Below, in pieces: positions 15,617 to 23,058 of a stretch of DNA of 25,116 bases. Below the pieces are notes generated by a model. That model saw only the letters and a list, made by a program, of their open reading frames with translations. It was not told the DNA's origin and made no database searches. The stretch lies in NCBI GenBank assembly GCA_017407305.1, contig JAFQWS010000020.1, forward strand, positions 1 to 25,116. The letters are read 5' to 3'. Position numbers and translations under genes: made by a program. This DNA is from Clostridia bacterium. Its GTDB lineage: Bacteria; Bacillota; Clostridia; Christensenellales; CAG-314. How positions within the stretch are numbered: the first letter of the stretch is position 1; each line of letters opens with the position of its first letter.

Positions 15617-16510
15617 ATGATTTACGATTGCATTGTTGTTGGCAGTGGTTGTGCAGGTTTGACAACTGCTCTCAACTTGGCAAGAAGTGGAAGAAGCGTT
15701 TTGGTTTTGGAAAGTGATTCTTTTGGTGGACAAATTGCTTTTGCCCCCAAAGTGGAAAATTTCCCTACAATTCAAGAAATCAGTGGTGCAGATTTTTCCG
15801 AAAGACTTTGCGACCAAGTTCTTTCTCACGGCGCAGAAATTGACTTGGGCAAAGTGCAAAAGGTTGTAAAACGTGGCGAAAAAGATTTTATCGTCGTCAG
15901 CGAATATGGACAATACCAATGCCGTTCGGTTGTACTTGCAACAGGCGCAAAGCACAGACACTTGGGCTTTGAAAAGGAAAAACGTTTTGAAGGCAAAGGC
16001 GTTGGCTATTGTGCAGTTTGTGACGGAGCATTTTATCAAGGAAAAAGCGTTTGCGTTTTGGGCGATGGCAACTCGGCATTGCAATACGCACTGTACTTGG
16101 CAAACATTTGTCCAAGAGTTACCATTGTTACGTTGTTCGACAGATTTTTTGGCGACAACCAATTGGTAAAACGCGTTTTGGAAGCAAGCAACGTTGATTG
16201 GTTAAAAAACAAAAACACCGTTGACTTTTTGGGCGAAGAAAAGTTTGAAGGTTTGATTTTTGCAGATGGTTCTGAACTCAAGTGTTCGGCAGTGTTCATT
16301 GCAATTGGTCAAATTCCCGACAACAAAGCCTTTGAAGAATTGATTGAGTTGGACAAAAATGGTTACATTGTCGCTCAAGACAACTGCAAAACGGCAGTTT
16401 TGGGTGTGTATGCAGCAGGTGACTGTCGCACAAAACAACTTCGTCAATTGACAACGGCCGCAGCAGACGGCGCAACTTGTGCATTTAACGTCAACCAATA
16501 TCTTGGCTAA
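15617..16510 (+). CDS. trxB: Thioredoxin-reductase-like flavoprotein (TrxB-like)
   Basis: This 297-residue flavoprotein starts 7 bases after nrdD. The start at 15617 fits the N-terminal FAD-binding beta strand YDCIVVGSGCAGL (residues 3-15); a weak AAGGTG overlaps the nrdD end. CAVCDGAF places the redox disulfide at Cys132 and Cys135. A second nucleotide-binding motif GDGNSA is at 149-154, and GVYAAGDC (263-270) is the C-terminal FAD motif. The HRRxxxR stretch that binds the NADPH phosphate in classical TrxB is absent: the matching region reads VTLFDRFFGDNQLVKR. It may therefore use NADH, ferredoxin or another donor. Its position implies it reduces the redoxin domain of NrdD. Length is slightly under the usual 305-320. 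Confidence 0.88.
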   Translation: MIYDCIVVGSGCAGLTTALNLARSGRSVLVLESDSFGGQIAFAPKVENFPTIQEISGADFSERLCDQVLSHGAEIDLGKVQKVVKRGEKDFIVVSEYGQYQCRSVVLATGAKHRHLGFEKEKRFEGKGVGYCAVCDGAFYQGKSVCVLGDGNSALQYALYLANICPRVTIVTLFDRFFGDNQLVKRVLEASNVDWLKNKNTVDFLGEEKFEGLIFADGSELKCSAVFIAIGQIPDNKAFEELIELDKNGYIVAQDNCKTAVLGVYAAGDCRTKQLRQLTTAAADGATCAFNVNQYLG

Positions 16511-16536
16511 GTTGAATTTATCTATATATAATTTGC

Positions 16537-16569
16537 AAAAAAGCTCGTGCAGTTTGCACGGGCTTTTTT
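16537..16569 (+). terminator. Intrinsic terminator after trxB
   Basis: A 15-bp stem (16537-16551 with 16555-16569) with one G:U pair and a 3-base loop, ending in six T. Confidence 0.88.
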
Positions 16570-16609
16570 GTTTTTGTTCAAATATTGCAAATTAAAATTA
16601 AATTGGGTA

Positions 16610-16637
16610 TAGACAAAAAAGAAATTAGTGCTATAAT
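16610..16637 (+). promoter_or_regulatory. Promoter of the radical SAM / flavoprotein pair
   Basis: TAGACA (16610-16615), a 16-base spacer and a perfect TATAAT (16632-16637). The predicted leader of about 39 bases ends with AGGAAAAG before the ATG. Confidence 0.7.
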
Positions 16638-16682
16638 TAAGCTGATAAAAGATGTACTCAACTAGCGACTAGGAAAAGAGAA

Positions 16683-17780
16683 ATGAAAAGAGATTACGTT
16701 GTAAAAGTAAAACCGGTCACAGATTTGTGTAATTTGAAGTGCAAAGACTGTTCCAGATGTATAACTTACGAAGCGGACTTGGCAAAAAAATACGTTATGT
16801 CCAGCGAAATGGTGGACGAATTGGTTGTCAAGTCACTTGCTTATTGCAATGGTGGAAATTTGCGTTTTGAATTTGAAGGTGGCGAACCTTTGTTGGCATC
16901 GTTGACCTATTTCAAATATTTCGTTGGTTGCGTTGAAGAAAACAATCTCAACGGAACAAAAGTTTCCTATCAAATTGTCACCAATGCAACGGTGTTGACA
17001 CAAGAACATTGCCAATTTTTCAAAGATTACAATTTTGAAGTGGGTGTCAACTCGGACGGAAGCAAACAAGTTCACAACATTATGTGTCGTGACCGTTTTG
17101 GCAGACCTACTTTTGGTTTGCTTCAAAAGGGTATCAAATTGCTTATGCAAAATGGTATTGAATTTTTTGCAGTTTGCAAAGTCAACAAAACAACTTTGAA
17201 ATTTCTCAAAAAGAGTTACGAATTTTACAAAAAAATCGGTGCAACTCGTTTGGACTTGCGCTTGAGTTTGATGAACGATTGGGACAACCCCCAAAGTGAA
17301 AAATATGCCTTAAACGCTCAAGAATATTTTGATTTTCATCGTCAACTTTTGGATTTGTATCTTGACGACAAAAAACGTGGTTCAAAAATAAGCATCAAGT
17401 ATTTTGACGATTTGATTGCCCGTGTAAAAGGCGAAAAGGTCAAATGCGCTTGTGGTGGTGAAGGCTATTGCGAATGTCAATGGACGGTGGACGGCGATGG
17501 TTCAATGTATCCTTGCAGTTTTTATATGGACAAAGACCGTTTGTTGGGCAACGTTATGGACGTAGATTTGGAAAAAATGTATGCCAACGAAGTTATGCAA
17601 AAATTCGTTTCCGCTTCATACAAACATCATGGCGACTGCTTCGATTGTTCAGTCTTTGATTTGTGCAAGGGTGGTTGCAGAAGATTTTGCGACAGAGACG
17701 GCGACAGTCGTTTGGAAAAGAACGTCTATTGCGACGGCATAAAGAAGTTTTTGGAATACCTTCAAACGGCAGTTTTGTAA
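16683..17780 (+). CDS. Radical SAM/SPASM protein, anaerobic sulfatase-maturase (anSME)-like
   Basis: This 365-residue enzyme has the N-terminal radical SAM motif CNLKCKDC (Cys16, Cys20, Cys23), GGEP at about 66-69, and a C-terminal SPASM domain. The SPASM cysteines match the family spacing: Cys263-X9-Gly273-X4-Cys278, then Cys319-X2-Cys322-X5-Cys328-X3-Cys332, and Cys350, enough for two auxiliary [4Fe-4S] clusters. YFDDL with Asp242 aligns with the catalytic Asp of Clostridium perfringens anSME. Oddities are Asp in place of the usual aromatic before the third Cys, an extra Cys26, and VTNA where anSMEs have QTNG. anSMEs oxidise Cys or Ser of sulfatases to formylglycine; no sulfatase is in the window, so another peptide substrate is possible. 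It is followed after 15 bases by an iron-sulfur-flavoprotein-like gene. Confidence 0.85.
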   Translation: MKRDYVVKVKPVTDLCNLKCKDCSRCITYEADLAKKYVMSSEMVDELVVKSLAYCNGGNLRFEFEGGEPLLASLTYFKYFVGCVEENNLNGTKVSYQIVTNATVLTQEHCQFFKDYNFEVGVNSDGSKQVHNIMCRDRFGRPTFGLLQKGIKLLMQNGIEFFAVCKVNKTTLKFLKKSYEFYKKIGATRLDLRLSLMNDWDNPQSEKYALNAQEYFDFHRQLLDLYLDDKKRGSKISIKYFDDLIARVKGEKVKCACGGEGYCECQWTVDGDGSMYPCSFYMDKDRLLGNVMDVDLEKMYANEVMQKFVSASYKHHGDCFDCSVFDLCKGGCRRFCDRDGDSRLEKNVYCDGIKKFLEYLQTAVL

Positions 17781-17795
17781 GGGAAGGAGTTAATT

Positions 17796-18332
17796 ATGAA
17801 AAAAGTTGTCATTGTATCAGCATCCCCCCGACGTGGTGGAAACTCGGAAGTTTTGGCAACGGAATTTGCCAATGGTGCAAAATCCCAAGGACATCAAGTG
17901 GAAATGATTAAGTTGAGAAAACTCAATCTCAACTATTGTTTGGCGTGTTACAACTGCAAGAAAAAGGGCAAATGTGTTCACAATGACGGCATGGCAGAAA
18001 TTTTGGACAAAATGCTTGAAGCCGACGTCATTGTTTTTTCCACACCCGTCTATTTTTACTCTATGTGTGGACAATTGAAGGTGTTTATTGACCGACTTGT
18101 GCCCATTTACGAAAAAATTCGCGCAGACATTTATTTGATTGCTACACAATGGGACAAAGAAAAGGAAATCATGGAACAAACTTTTGAAGCAATTCGTGGT
18201 TGCACGAGAGATTGCTTTATTGATTGCCCCGAAAAAGGCGTTTTGTATGGCGTTGCGTTGGATGGCGTTGGAGCAGCAAGCAAACGTTACGACTACTTGC
18301 AACAAGCCTACGATATGGGCAAAAACGTTTAG
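17796..18332 (+). CDS. Flavodoxin-fold iron-sulfur flavoprotein-like oxidoreductase
   Basis: This 178-residue protein of the NADPH-dependent FMN reductase/flavodoxin-like family has the FMN phosphate loop SASPRRGGNSE (8-18) and STPVYFYSMCGQLKVFIDR in the middle. The compact cysteine motif Cys48-X2-Cys51-X2-Cys54-X5-Cys60 matches the [4Fe-4S] signature of archaeal and clostridial iron-sulfur flavoproteins (ISF). It probably transfers electrons between ferredoxin or an NAD(P)H donor and a partner. GGAAGGAG precedes the ATG. Linkage to the radical SAM gene (15-base gap, same transcript) suggests it could supply electrons to it; this is inference. A terminator follows directly. Confidence 0.82.
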   Translation: MKKVVIVSASPRRGGNSEVLATEFANGAKSQGHQVEMIKLRKLNLNYCLACYNCKKKGKCVHNDGMAEILDKMLEADVIVFSTPVYFYSMCGQLKVFIDRLVPIYEKIRADIYLIATQWDKEKEIMEQTFEAIRGCTRDCFIDCPEKGVLYGVALDGVGAASKRYDYLQQAYDMGKNV

Positions 18333-18340
18333 TTACATAC

Positions 18341-18375
18341 AAAAAAAGCACTTCCTTTTTGGAAGTGCTTTTTTT
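18341..18375. terminator. Bidirectional intrinsic terminator
   Basis: A perfect 15-bp stem (18341-18355 with 18361-18375) and a T5 loop, with A/T runs at both ends. It serves the plus-strand flavoprotein gene and the convergent DUF2804 gene. Confidence 0.92.
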
Positions 18376-18382
18376 ATGTTTT

Positions 18383-19408
18383 TTACCATTTGTTGAATAC
18401 TTTTTCCGCAAAACCAATTTTGTCTTTTACTTGGATTTTGCTTCCGTCATCCAAAATTGCCCAGCCGTTGAACTTGCCAAAGACTTGGTACTGTTTGGAA
18501 CACAAAATCAACAAGTCGGTGTTGTCAAAACGGTCAATGATTGGTGTAAATTCCATATAAAAACGATTGTCATCACAAGTGAACGTCCAAGGGCTCATAA
18601 AATCGTCTTTGCCATCTTTTTGAGGAATATGGAAAGTGGTGCGACCAAGTTTGTGAGCCACGCCGTCATAAAAGAGCATATCTTCACTGGCGTTGGAAGT
18701 GTCGCCAAAGCCGTAGCCAATGTTCCAACCAAAGGTTTTTCCGTCATCAAGGCGAGTTTGCAAACTGCCCCAATACCAAGTGTTTTTGTACGTCCAAACG
18801 CCTCTGCCCCAGTCCAAGGTGCCAAGGCTGTCTTTCTTGTCAAAATTGTATTGTTGGCTTCCAATGGCTACCCAACCTTGCGCCGTCATGCAGTTGACTT
18901 TTGCATTGTAGTAAAATGCTTTTTTATTTTTCCAAGGAGTGGCAATTACCATGTAATCTTTGGGAAAGTCGCTCAAAGTCACGTCGCAAGAAAGAGGCAT
19001 ACCGTCTTTGAAATTGACGTAGGTGCACACAAGACGTCTTGTATCTTTGGTTTTGTAAAAATCAATGGAAATGACGTCGTCTTTGTAGTGCACGTCCCCT
19101 TCTTCCAAGGTGGAGGGCAAACCCACACGGCCGTTGGAAAACAAATGCATTACACTTTTGGTGGTGTAGGCGGGCTTTTCAAAGTCAATGAAGGAAACGG
19201 AACCCAACGACATATAGCTGTTGTCGTCAATGGTCAACGCAAGGGCAAACTTGCCGTTAGAAACAATGTAATAGTCCCACTCTTTTATGCGCAAGCCGTT
19301 GGCCTTTATGTCCTTTCTGTTGTATTCTTTTACCAACGAAGTTGCCCAACCTGCTTCGTTCAAATATCCTTTTTCGTTCAGCAATTTACCGCCAGAGAGT
19401 TTGTGCAT
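18383..19408 (-). CDS. DUF2804 family protein
   Basis: This 341-residue protein of the DUF2804 family is recognised by LDWGRGVW (198-205) followed by WYWGS (211-215), in a Trp- and Asp-rich beta protein without signal peptide or membrane segment. The N-terminal GxLLNEKGYLNEAGW pattern is also typical. The function of the family is not established; the fold may relate to lipocalin or hydrolase-like beta proteins, but I would not assign an activity. AAGGAG lies 7 bases before the ATG. It stands alone on the minus strand with its own promoter and a shared terminator. Confidence 0.85.
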   Translation of the reverse strand: MHKLSGGKLLNEKGYLNEAGWATSLVKEYNRKDIKANGLRIKEWDYYIVSNGKFALALTIDDNSYMSLGSVSFIDFEKPAYTTKSVMHLFSNGRVGLPSTLEEGDVHYKDDVISIDFYKTKDTRRLVCTYVNFKDGMPLSCDVTLSDFPKDYMVIATPWKNKKAFYYNAKVNCMTAQGWVAIGSQQYNFDKKDSLGTLDWGRGVWTYKNTWYWGSLQTRLDDGKTFGWNIGYGFGDTSNASEDMLFYDGVAHKLGRTTFHIPQKDGKDDFMSPWTFTCDDNRFYMEFTPIIDRFDNTDLLILCSKQYQVFGKFNGWAILDDGSKIQVKDKIGFAEKVFNKW

Positions 19409-19428
19409 ATAAATTCTCCTTTTTTCTT

Positions 19429-19457
19429 ATTGTAACATATACAAGGTGGCGTGTAAA
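19429..19457 (-). promoter_or_regulatory. Promoter of the DUF2804 gene
   Basis: On the minus strand TTTACA (19457-19452), a 17-base spacer and TACAAT (19434-19429), with a TG one base before the -10 box (extended -10). Confidence 0.75.
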
Positions 19458-19522
19458 TAGGCATTTTTTGATAAAGTGGTCAAAAATTGTGTCAAATAAT
19501 ATTTTTTACTTTCAAAAGTTTG

Positions 19523-19551
19523 TTGAATACATACAAAATGTGTGGTATAAT
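19523..19551 (+). promoter_or_regulatory. Promoter of the mrnC operon, predicts a leaderless transcript
   Basis: TTGAAT (19523-19528), a 17-base spacer and a perfect TATAAT (19546-19551). The ATG at 19559 is only 7 bases after the -10 box, so the mRNA should begin at or next to the start codon. Confidence 0.75.
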
Positions 19552-19558
19552 ACATAAA

Positions 19559-19951
19559 ATGATGCAATCTATTTTGACAATTGAACAAGCAACCAATCTG
19601 TCTGCATTGACGTTGGCTTACGTTGGAGATGCCGTGCAAACTTTGTACGTCAGGCAAACTCTTGCCACCAACCACGATTACAAACCGGAAAACTTGCACC
19701 GACTTGCTGTGCAAAAGGAAAAATGTTCTTGGCAAGCAAACGTTGCAGACAGGGTGGAACAATCGTTGTCCCCTCAAGAATTGGCCGTTTTTCATCGTGG
19801 TCGCAATGCAAAAACTTCTCACCAACCCAAAAACGGAACGGTGGGAGATTATCACAAGGCAACGGGCTTTGAAGCTGTTTTGGGTTGGTTGTATTTAACA
19901 GGACAAAAACAAAGATTATACGAATTGTTAGGTGAATTAAATGTTGATTGA
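19559..19951 (+). CDS. mrnC: Mini-ribonuclease III
   Basis: This 130-residue protein consists only of the RNase III catalytic domain, without a double-stranded-RNA-binding domain, as expected for Mini-III, which matures 23S rRNA ends in Bacillota. Catalytic acids are visible in LAYVGDAV (Asp24) and ATGFEAVLGWLYL (Glu105). Two adjacent ATG codons (19559, 19562) are possible starts. No Shine-Dalgarno sequence precedes them, and the promoter position implies leaderless translation. Open frame further upstream, to 19487, runs through the promoter and is not used. It heads the operon and overlaps rlmB by 11 bases. Confidence 0.92.
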   Translation: MMQSILTIEQATNLSALTLAYVGDAVQTLYVRQTLATNHDYKPENLHRLAVQKEKCSWQANVADRVEQSLSPQELAVFHRGRNAKTSHQPKNGTVGDYHKATGFEAVLGWLYLTGQKQRLYELLGELNVD

Positions 19952-20645
19952 AGGTAAAAATGCTGTTTTGGAAGCAGTTAAAGCAAACAGGGTATCCAAA
20001 CTTTTGGTGCAAAAGGGTGTCAATCACGAAATTATTGCACACGCACGAAAGAAAGGTGTAAAAATTCAATTTGTTGACAAAGAAGTTTTGGACAAAAAAG
20101 TTGATGCCAAACATCAAGGGTTCGTTGCAGAAATTTGCGATTTCCAATACAGCAGTTTGGAAGAAATTTTGGAAAACCCCAAAGACAAAAGCAAATTTAT
20201 CGTCATCTTGGACGGAGTGGAAGATCCTCACAATTTGGGAAGTATTTTGCGTGTTTGCGATTGCGGTGGTGTTGACGGAGTCATCATCCCCAAAAATCGT
20301 GCAGTAAACGTCAATGATACGGTGCTTCGCACGTCAGCAGGTGCAGCATCTCACGTTAAGGTGGCAAAGGTAACCAACGTCAACAGCGCTATTGAAACGT
20401 TGCAAAAAAACGGCGTTTGGGTATATGCTTCCGATATGGATGGCAAAAGTGTCTATCAAGCCGATTTGACAGGCGATATTGCTTTGGTTGTAGGTGGCGA
20501 AGGCAAGGGCGTTTCTCCTTTGACAAAGAGCAAGTGCGACCACGTCGTGTCTGTGCCTCAAAAAGGTGAGGTGAACTCACTCAACGCATCAGTTGCTTGT
20601 GGCATCATGGTGTACGAAGTAGTAAGACAAAGAGGTGTCAAATGA
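19941..20645 (+). CDS. rlmB: 23S rRNA 2'-O-methyltransferase RlmB (TrmH/SpoU family)
   Basis: This 234-residue SPOUT methyltransferase has an N-terminal L30e-like substrate-binding domain (about 1-72). The catalytic domain carries motif 1 DPHNLGSILR (95-104), motif 2 VVGGEGKGVS (183-192) and motif 3 VNSLNASVACGIMVYE (211-226), which forms the trefoil knot for S-adenosylmethionine. It methylates a guanosine ribose in 23S rRNA (G2251 in E. coli numbering). The ATG lies within the mrnC end, with AGGTG upstream. It overlaps sigH by 4 bases. Linkage to mrnC, another rRNA enzyme, is standard in Bacillota. Confidence 0.93.
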   Translation: MLIEGKNAVLEAVKANRVSKLLVQKGVNHEIIAHARKKGVKIQFVDKEVLDKKVDAKHQGFVAEICDFQYSSLEEILENPKDKSKFIVILDGVEDPHNLGSILRVCDCGGVDGVIIPKNRAVNVNDTVLRTSAGAASHVKVAKVTNVNSAIETLQKNGVWVYASDMDGKSVYQADLTGDIALVVGGEGKGVSPLTKSKCDHVVSVPQKGEVNSLNASVACGIMVYEVVRQRGVK

Positions 20646-21187
20646 ACGATTTGGTAAAACGTGCTCAACAAGGCGACCAACAGGCAAGAGAACAAATAAT
20701 TGCCGACTTCAAACCTTTGGTAAGAGCAACTGCCAACAAATTGTTTTTAATCAGCGTTGACGTGGAAGATTTGTTGATGGAAGGCGCATTGGGTGTCGTA
20801 AAGGCGATTGACAGTTTTGACCAAAGCAAAGGCAACTTTGCAGGTTTTGTCAAAAACTGCGTGGTAAACCATATGTTTTCCGTTGCGCGTCACGAAACCA
20901 CCCTCAAAAACAAAGCCATGCAAGACTACGTGTCGTTGGATGAAGTGGTGTTGTATGATGAAAGCAACCCTTTAAAAACAACTTTATACAATCAATTTCA
21001 AAACAAACTCAATGCTTGTGTTGAAAGTTTGTTGACACCCACCGAAAAACAAGTTTTCAATTTGTTTTTGGAAGGTTATACTTACAATGAAATTTGTCAA
21101 AAAACCGACAAGACGGGAAAGGCCGTTGACGGTGCTTTGCAAAGAGCAAGAAAGAAGCTTAGCGTTGCATTAAACGAATATAGATAA
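20642..21187 (+). CDS. sigH: RNA polymerase sigma factor, SigH/Spo0H type
   Basis: This 181-residue sigma-70-family protein has region 2 (DVEDLLMEGALGVVKAIDSFD at about 40-60, then GNFAGFVKNCVVNHM) and region 4 (LTPTEKQVFNLFLEGYTYNEI at about 130-150, and a helix-turn-helix ending GALQRARKKL). It lacks regions 1 and 3. The start at 20642 overlaps the rlmB stop (ATGA). Position after mrnC-rlmB is that of sigH (spo0H) in Bacillus and Clostridia, where it drives early stationary-phase and sporulation genes; the yacP/nyn gene usually present between them in Bacillus is missing here. An ECF-like sigma is the alternative. Sequence plus position favour SigH. Confidence 0.82.
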   Translation: MNDLVKRAQQGDQQAREQIIADFKPLVRATANKLFLISVDVEDLLMEGALGVVKAIDSFDQSKGNFAGFVKNCVVNHMFSVARHETTLKNKAMQDYVSLDEVVLYDESNPLKTTLYNQFQNKLNACVESLLTPTEKQVFNLFLEGYTYNEICQKTDKTGKAVDGALQRARKKLSVALNEYR

Positions 21188-21203
21188 ATCTACGGAGAGA
21201 CAA

Positions 21204-22673
21204 ATGGAATATTTGGCTTTATACAGAAAATATCGTCCCAAAACTTTTGACGGAATTTACGGACAAGACCACATTGTGCAAACACTCAAAAACCAAATCG
21301 CATCTGGCAAAATCAGCCATGCATATTTGTTTTGTGGCACTCGTGGAACGGGCAAAACGTCCATTGCAAAAATTTTTGCAAGAGCAGTCAACTGCTTGGA
21401 CAACGTTACGGGAAACCCCTGTTTGAAGTGCGAAAACTGCACTTTGTCCGACAGTGCAAACGTCGACGTTATTGAAATGGACGCAGCCAGCAATACCGGT
21501 GTGGACTATGCAAGAGATTTGCGTGAAAAGGCTCAATATGCCCCCACAAAAGGAAAGTACAAAGTATATATCATTGACGAAGTTCATATGCTTTCCACAA
21601 GTGCTTTCAACGCACTTTTGAAGACTTTGGAAGAACCTCCCAAGCACGTTGTGTTTGTTTTGTGCACGACGGAAGTTCACAAATTGCCTGCAACCATTTT
21701 GTCAAGATGTATGCGTTTTGACTTCAAATTGTTGTCACAAAGTTTACTTATCAAATTGCTCAAAGGCGTATTTGATGCAGAAGGCAAAAAGTACACGGAA
21801 GATGCTTTGGCAGCAATTGCGGTATCTGCAGAAGGCAGTGCAAGAGATTGCCTTTCCATTGCCGACAGATGCTACTCAATGTGTGAAAAACTCGACTACG
21901 AAAGCGTTATGTCCGTTTTGGGGGTATCTTCACGTCAAGCAGTTTTGGATTTGTGCCAAGCAACTTTGACGGGTGAAGTGGGCAAAGTTTTGCAACTTAT
22001 TCATCAACTCAACGGACAAGGCAAAGATTTGGGATTGCTCAATCGTGATTTGAGCAAAAACCTCACCAACGTTTTGGTGGCAAAGACCTGTTCCAATGCA
22101 GATGAACTTTTACTTTTGCCCAAAGAAATCATGACGCAACTCAAAGAAATTGCTTCCAACTGCACCAAAGAACGTTTGATTTTGGCATTGAACAGATTGC
22201 AAAAGTTGGATGGCGAACTCAAATATAGCCTTGCTCCTTTGTCAGCATTTTGTTCGGCAGTGCTTACAATTGCCATTTCAGGTGGCGAAGTGGACGTTGT
22301 CAATTTGGAAAGACGTGTTCAAAAGTTGGAACAACTTCCTCAAAACGTAAATCACGAAACAACCATTGTTGTTGACAAAACAAGCGCAATTTCCATTTGG
22401 AAAGCAGTCAAGGTGGAAATTCAACGTGCCAATTCCCCTTTGCTTTTGGGCTTGTGGCAAGAAAGTCAATGCACTTTGCAAGCAGATTGCTTGTGGGTGA
22501 CGTCTGCACCTAGCGTTTACAATCTTTTGTCGGGCGAATTTGCTCCAACAATTCGTTCCATTGTCAAAAGATTGGTGGCAAAAGAGGTCATTTTCCAATC
22601 AACTCAACCCAAATTTGAACAAGAAGCCGACGATCCTTTGTTGGCATTGGGCAAAAACGTAAAAATTAAATAA
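21204..22673 (+). CDS. dnaX: DNA polymerase III subunit gamma/tau
   Basis: This 489-residue clamp-loader ATPase has Walker A GTRGTGKTS at 45-53 and zinc cysteines Cys64, Cys73, Cys76 and Cys79. Walker B is IIDEVHML (123-130) and sensor 1 TTEVHKLPATILSRC (155-169). Domain III follows to about residue 360, then a shortened and poorly conserved C-terminal region, so the protein is smaller than Bacillus tau (about 560). I saw no slippery frameshift site that would make a separate gamma form. GGAGAG precedes the ATG by a few bases. The order dnaX-ybaB-recR is conserved across bacteria. Confidence 0.96.
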   Translation: MEYLALYRKYRPKTFDGIYGQDHIVQTLKNQIASGKISHAYLFCGTRGTGKTSIAKIFARAVNCLDNVTGNPCLKCENCTLSDSANVDVIEMDAASNTGVDYARDLREKAQYAPTKGKYKVYIIDEVHMLSTSAFNALLKTLEEPPKHVVFVLCTTEVHKLPATILSRCMRFDFKLLSQSLLIKLLKGVFDAEGKKYTEDALAAIAVSAEGSARDCLSIADRCYSMCEKLDYESVMSVLGVSSRQAVLDLCQATLTGEVGKVLQLIHQLNGQGKDLGLLNRDLSKNLTNVLVAKTCSNADELLLLPKEIMTQLKEIASNCTKERLILALNRLQKLDGELKYSLAPLSAFCSAVLTIAISGGEVDVVNLERRVQKLEQLPQNVNHETTIVVDKTSAISIWKAVKVEIQRANSPLLLGLWQESQCTLQADCLWVTSAPSVYNLLSGEFAPTIRSIVKRLVAKEVIFQSTQPKFEQEADDPLLALGKNVKIK

Positions 22674-22694
22674 ATCAATTAAGGAGAGATAAAA

Positions 22695-23057
22695 ATGGGC
22701 GCAAATAAATACGGTTATTCTGGAAAACAACCCACAATGGGTGGTGGCTTTGGTGGCAACAGCATGCAAAGTTTGATGAAACAAGCACAAGAAATGCAAG
22801 CGAAAATGCAAAAAGCACAAGAAGAATTGGAACAAACTCAAGTTGAAGGCAGTGTCGCAGGTGGTTTGGTGACGGTTGTTTGCAATGGCAAAAAGGAAAT
22901 TTTGTCCGTTTCCATCAAGCCGGAAGCACAAGATCCCGACGACGTGGAAATGTTGGAAGATTTGGTTATGGCAGCCATCAATGATGCTTATTCCAAGGCA
23001 ACCAAAGTGGAAGAAACGCTTATGGCACCCTTTTCCGCATTGAAAGGAATGATGTAA
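22695..23057 (+). CDS. ybaB: YbaB/EbfC nucleoid-associated protein
   Basis: This 120-residue protein has a glycine-rich N-terminal extension (residues about 5-22), a long helix rich in Gln, Glu and Lys (MKQAQEMQAKMQKAQEELEQ), and a beta-strand core with VEGSVAGGLVTVVCNGKKEI. The family forms tweezer-like dimers that bind DNA. AAGGAGAG precedes the ATG. It lies between dnaX and recR, with recR starting 1 base after its stop codon. Confidence 0.93.
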   Translation: MGANKYGYSGKQPTMGGGFGGNSMQSLMKQAQEMQAKMQKAQEELEQTQVEGSVAGGLVTVVCNGKKEILSVSIKPEAQDPDDVEMLEDLVMAAINDAYSKATKVEETLMAPFSALKGMM

Positions 23058-23058
23058 A

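Noticed and set aside
18224..19435. Plus-strand open frame of about 400 codons across the DUF2804 gene
   Set aside because: It runs through a strong terminator hairpin and lies opposite a well-supported gene with its own promoter, ribosome site and family motifs.
21204..22673. Programmed frameshift in dnaX giving gamma and tau
   Set aside because: No A-AAA-AAG type slippery heptamer with a following hairpin was seen in the region where one would be expected.
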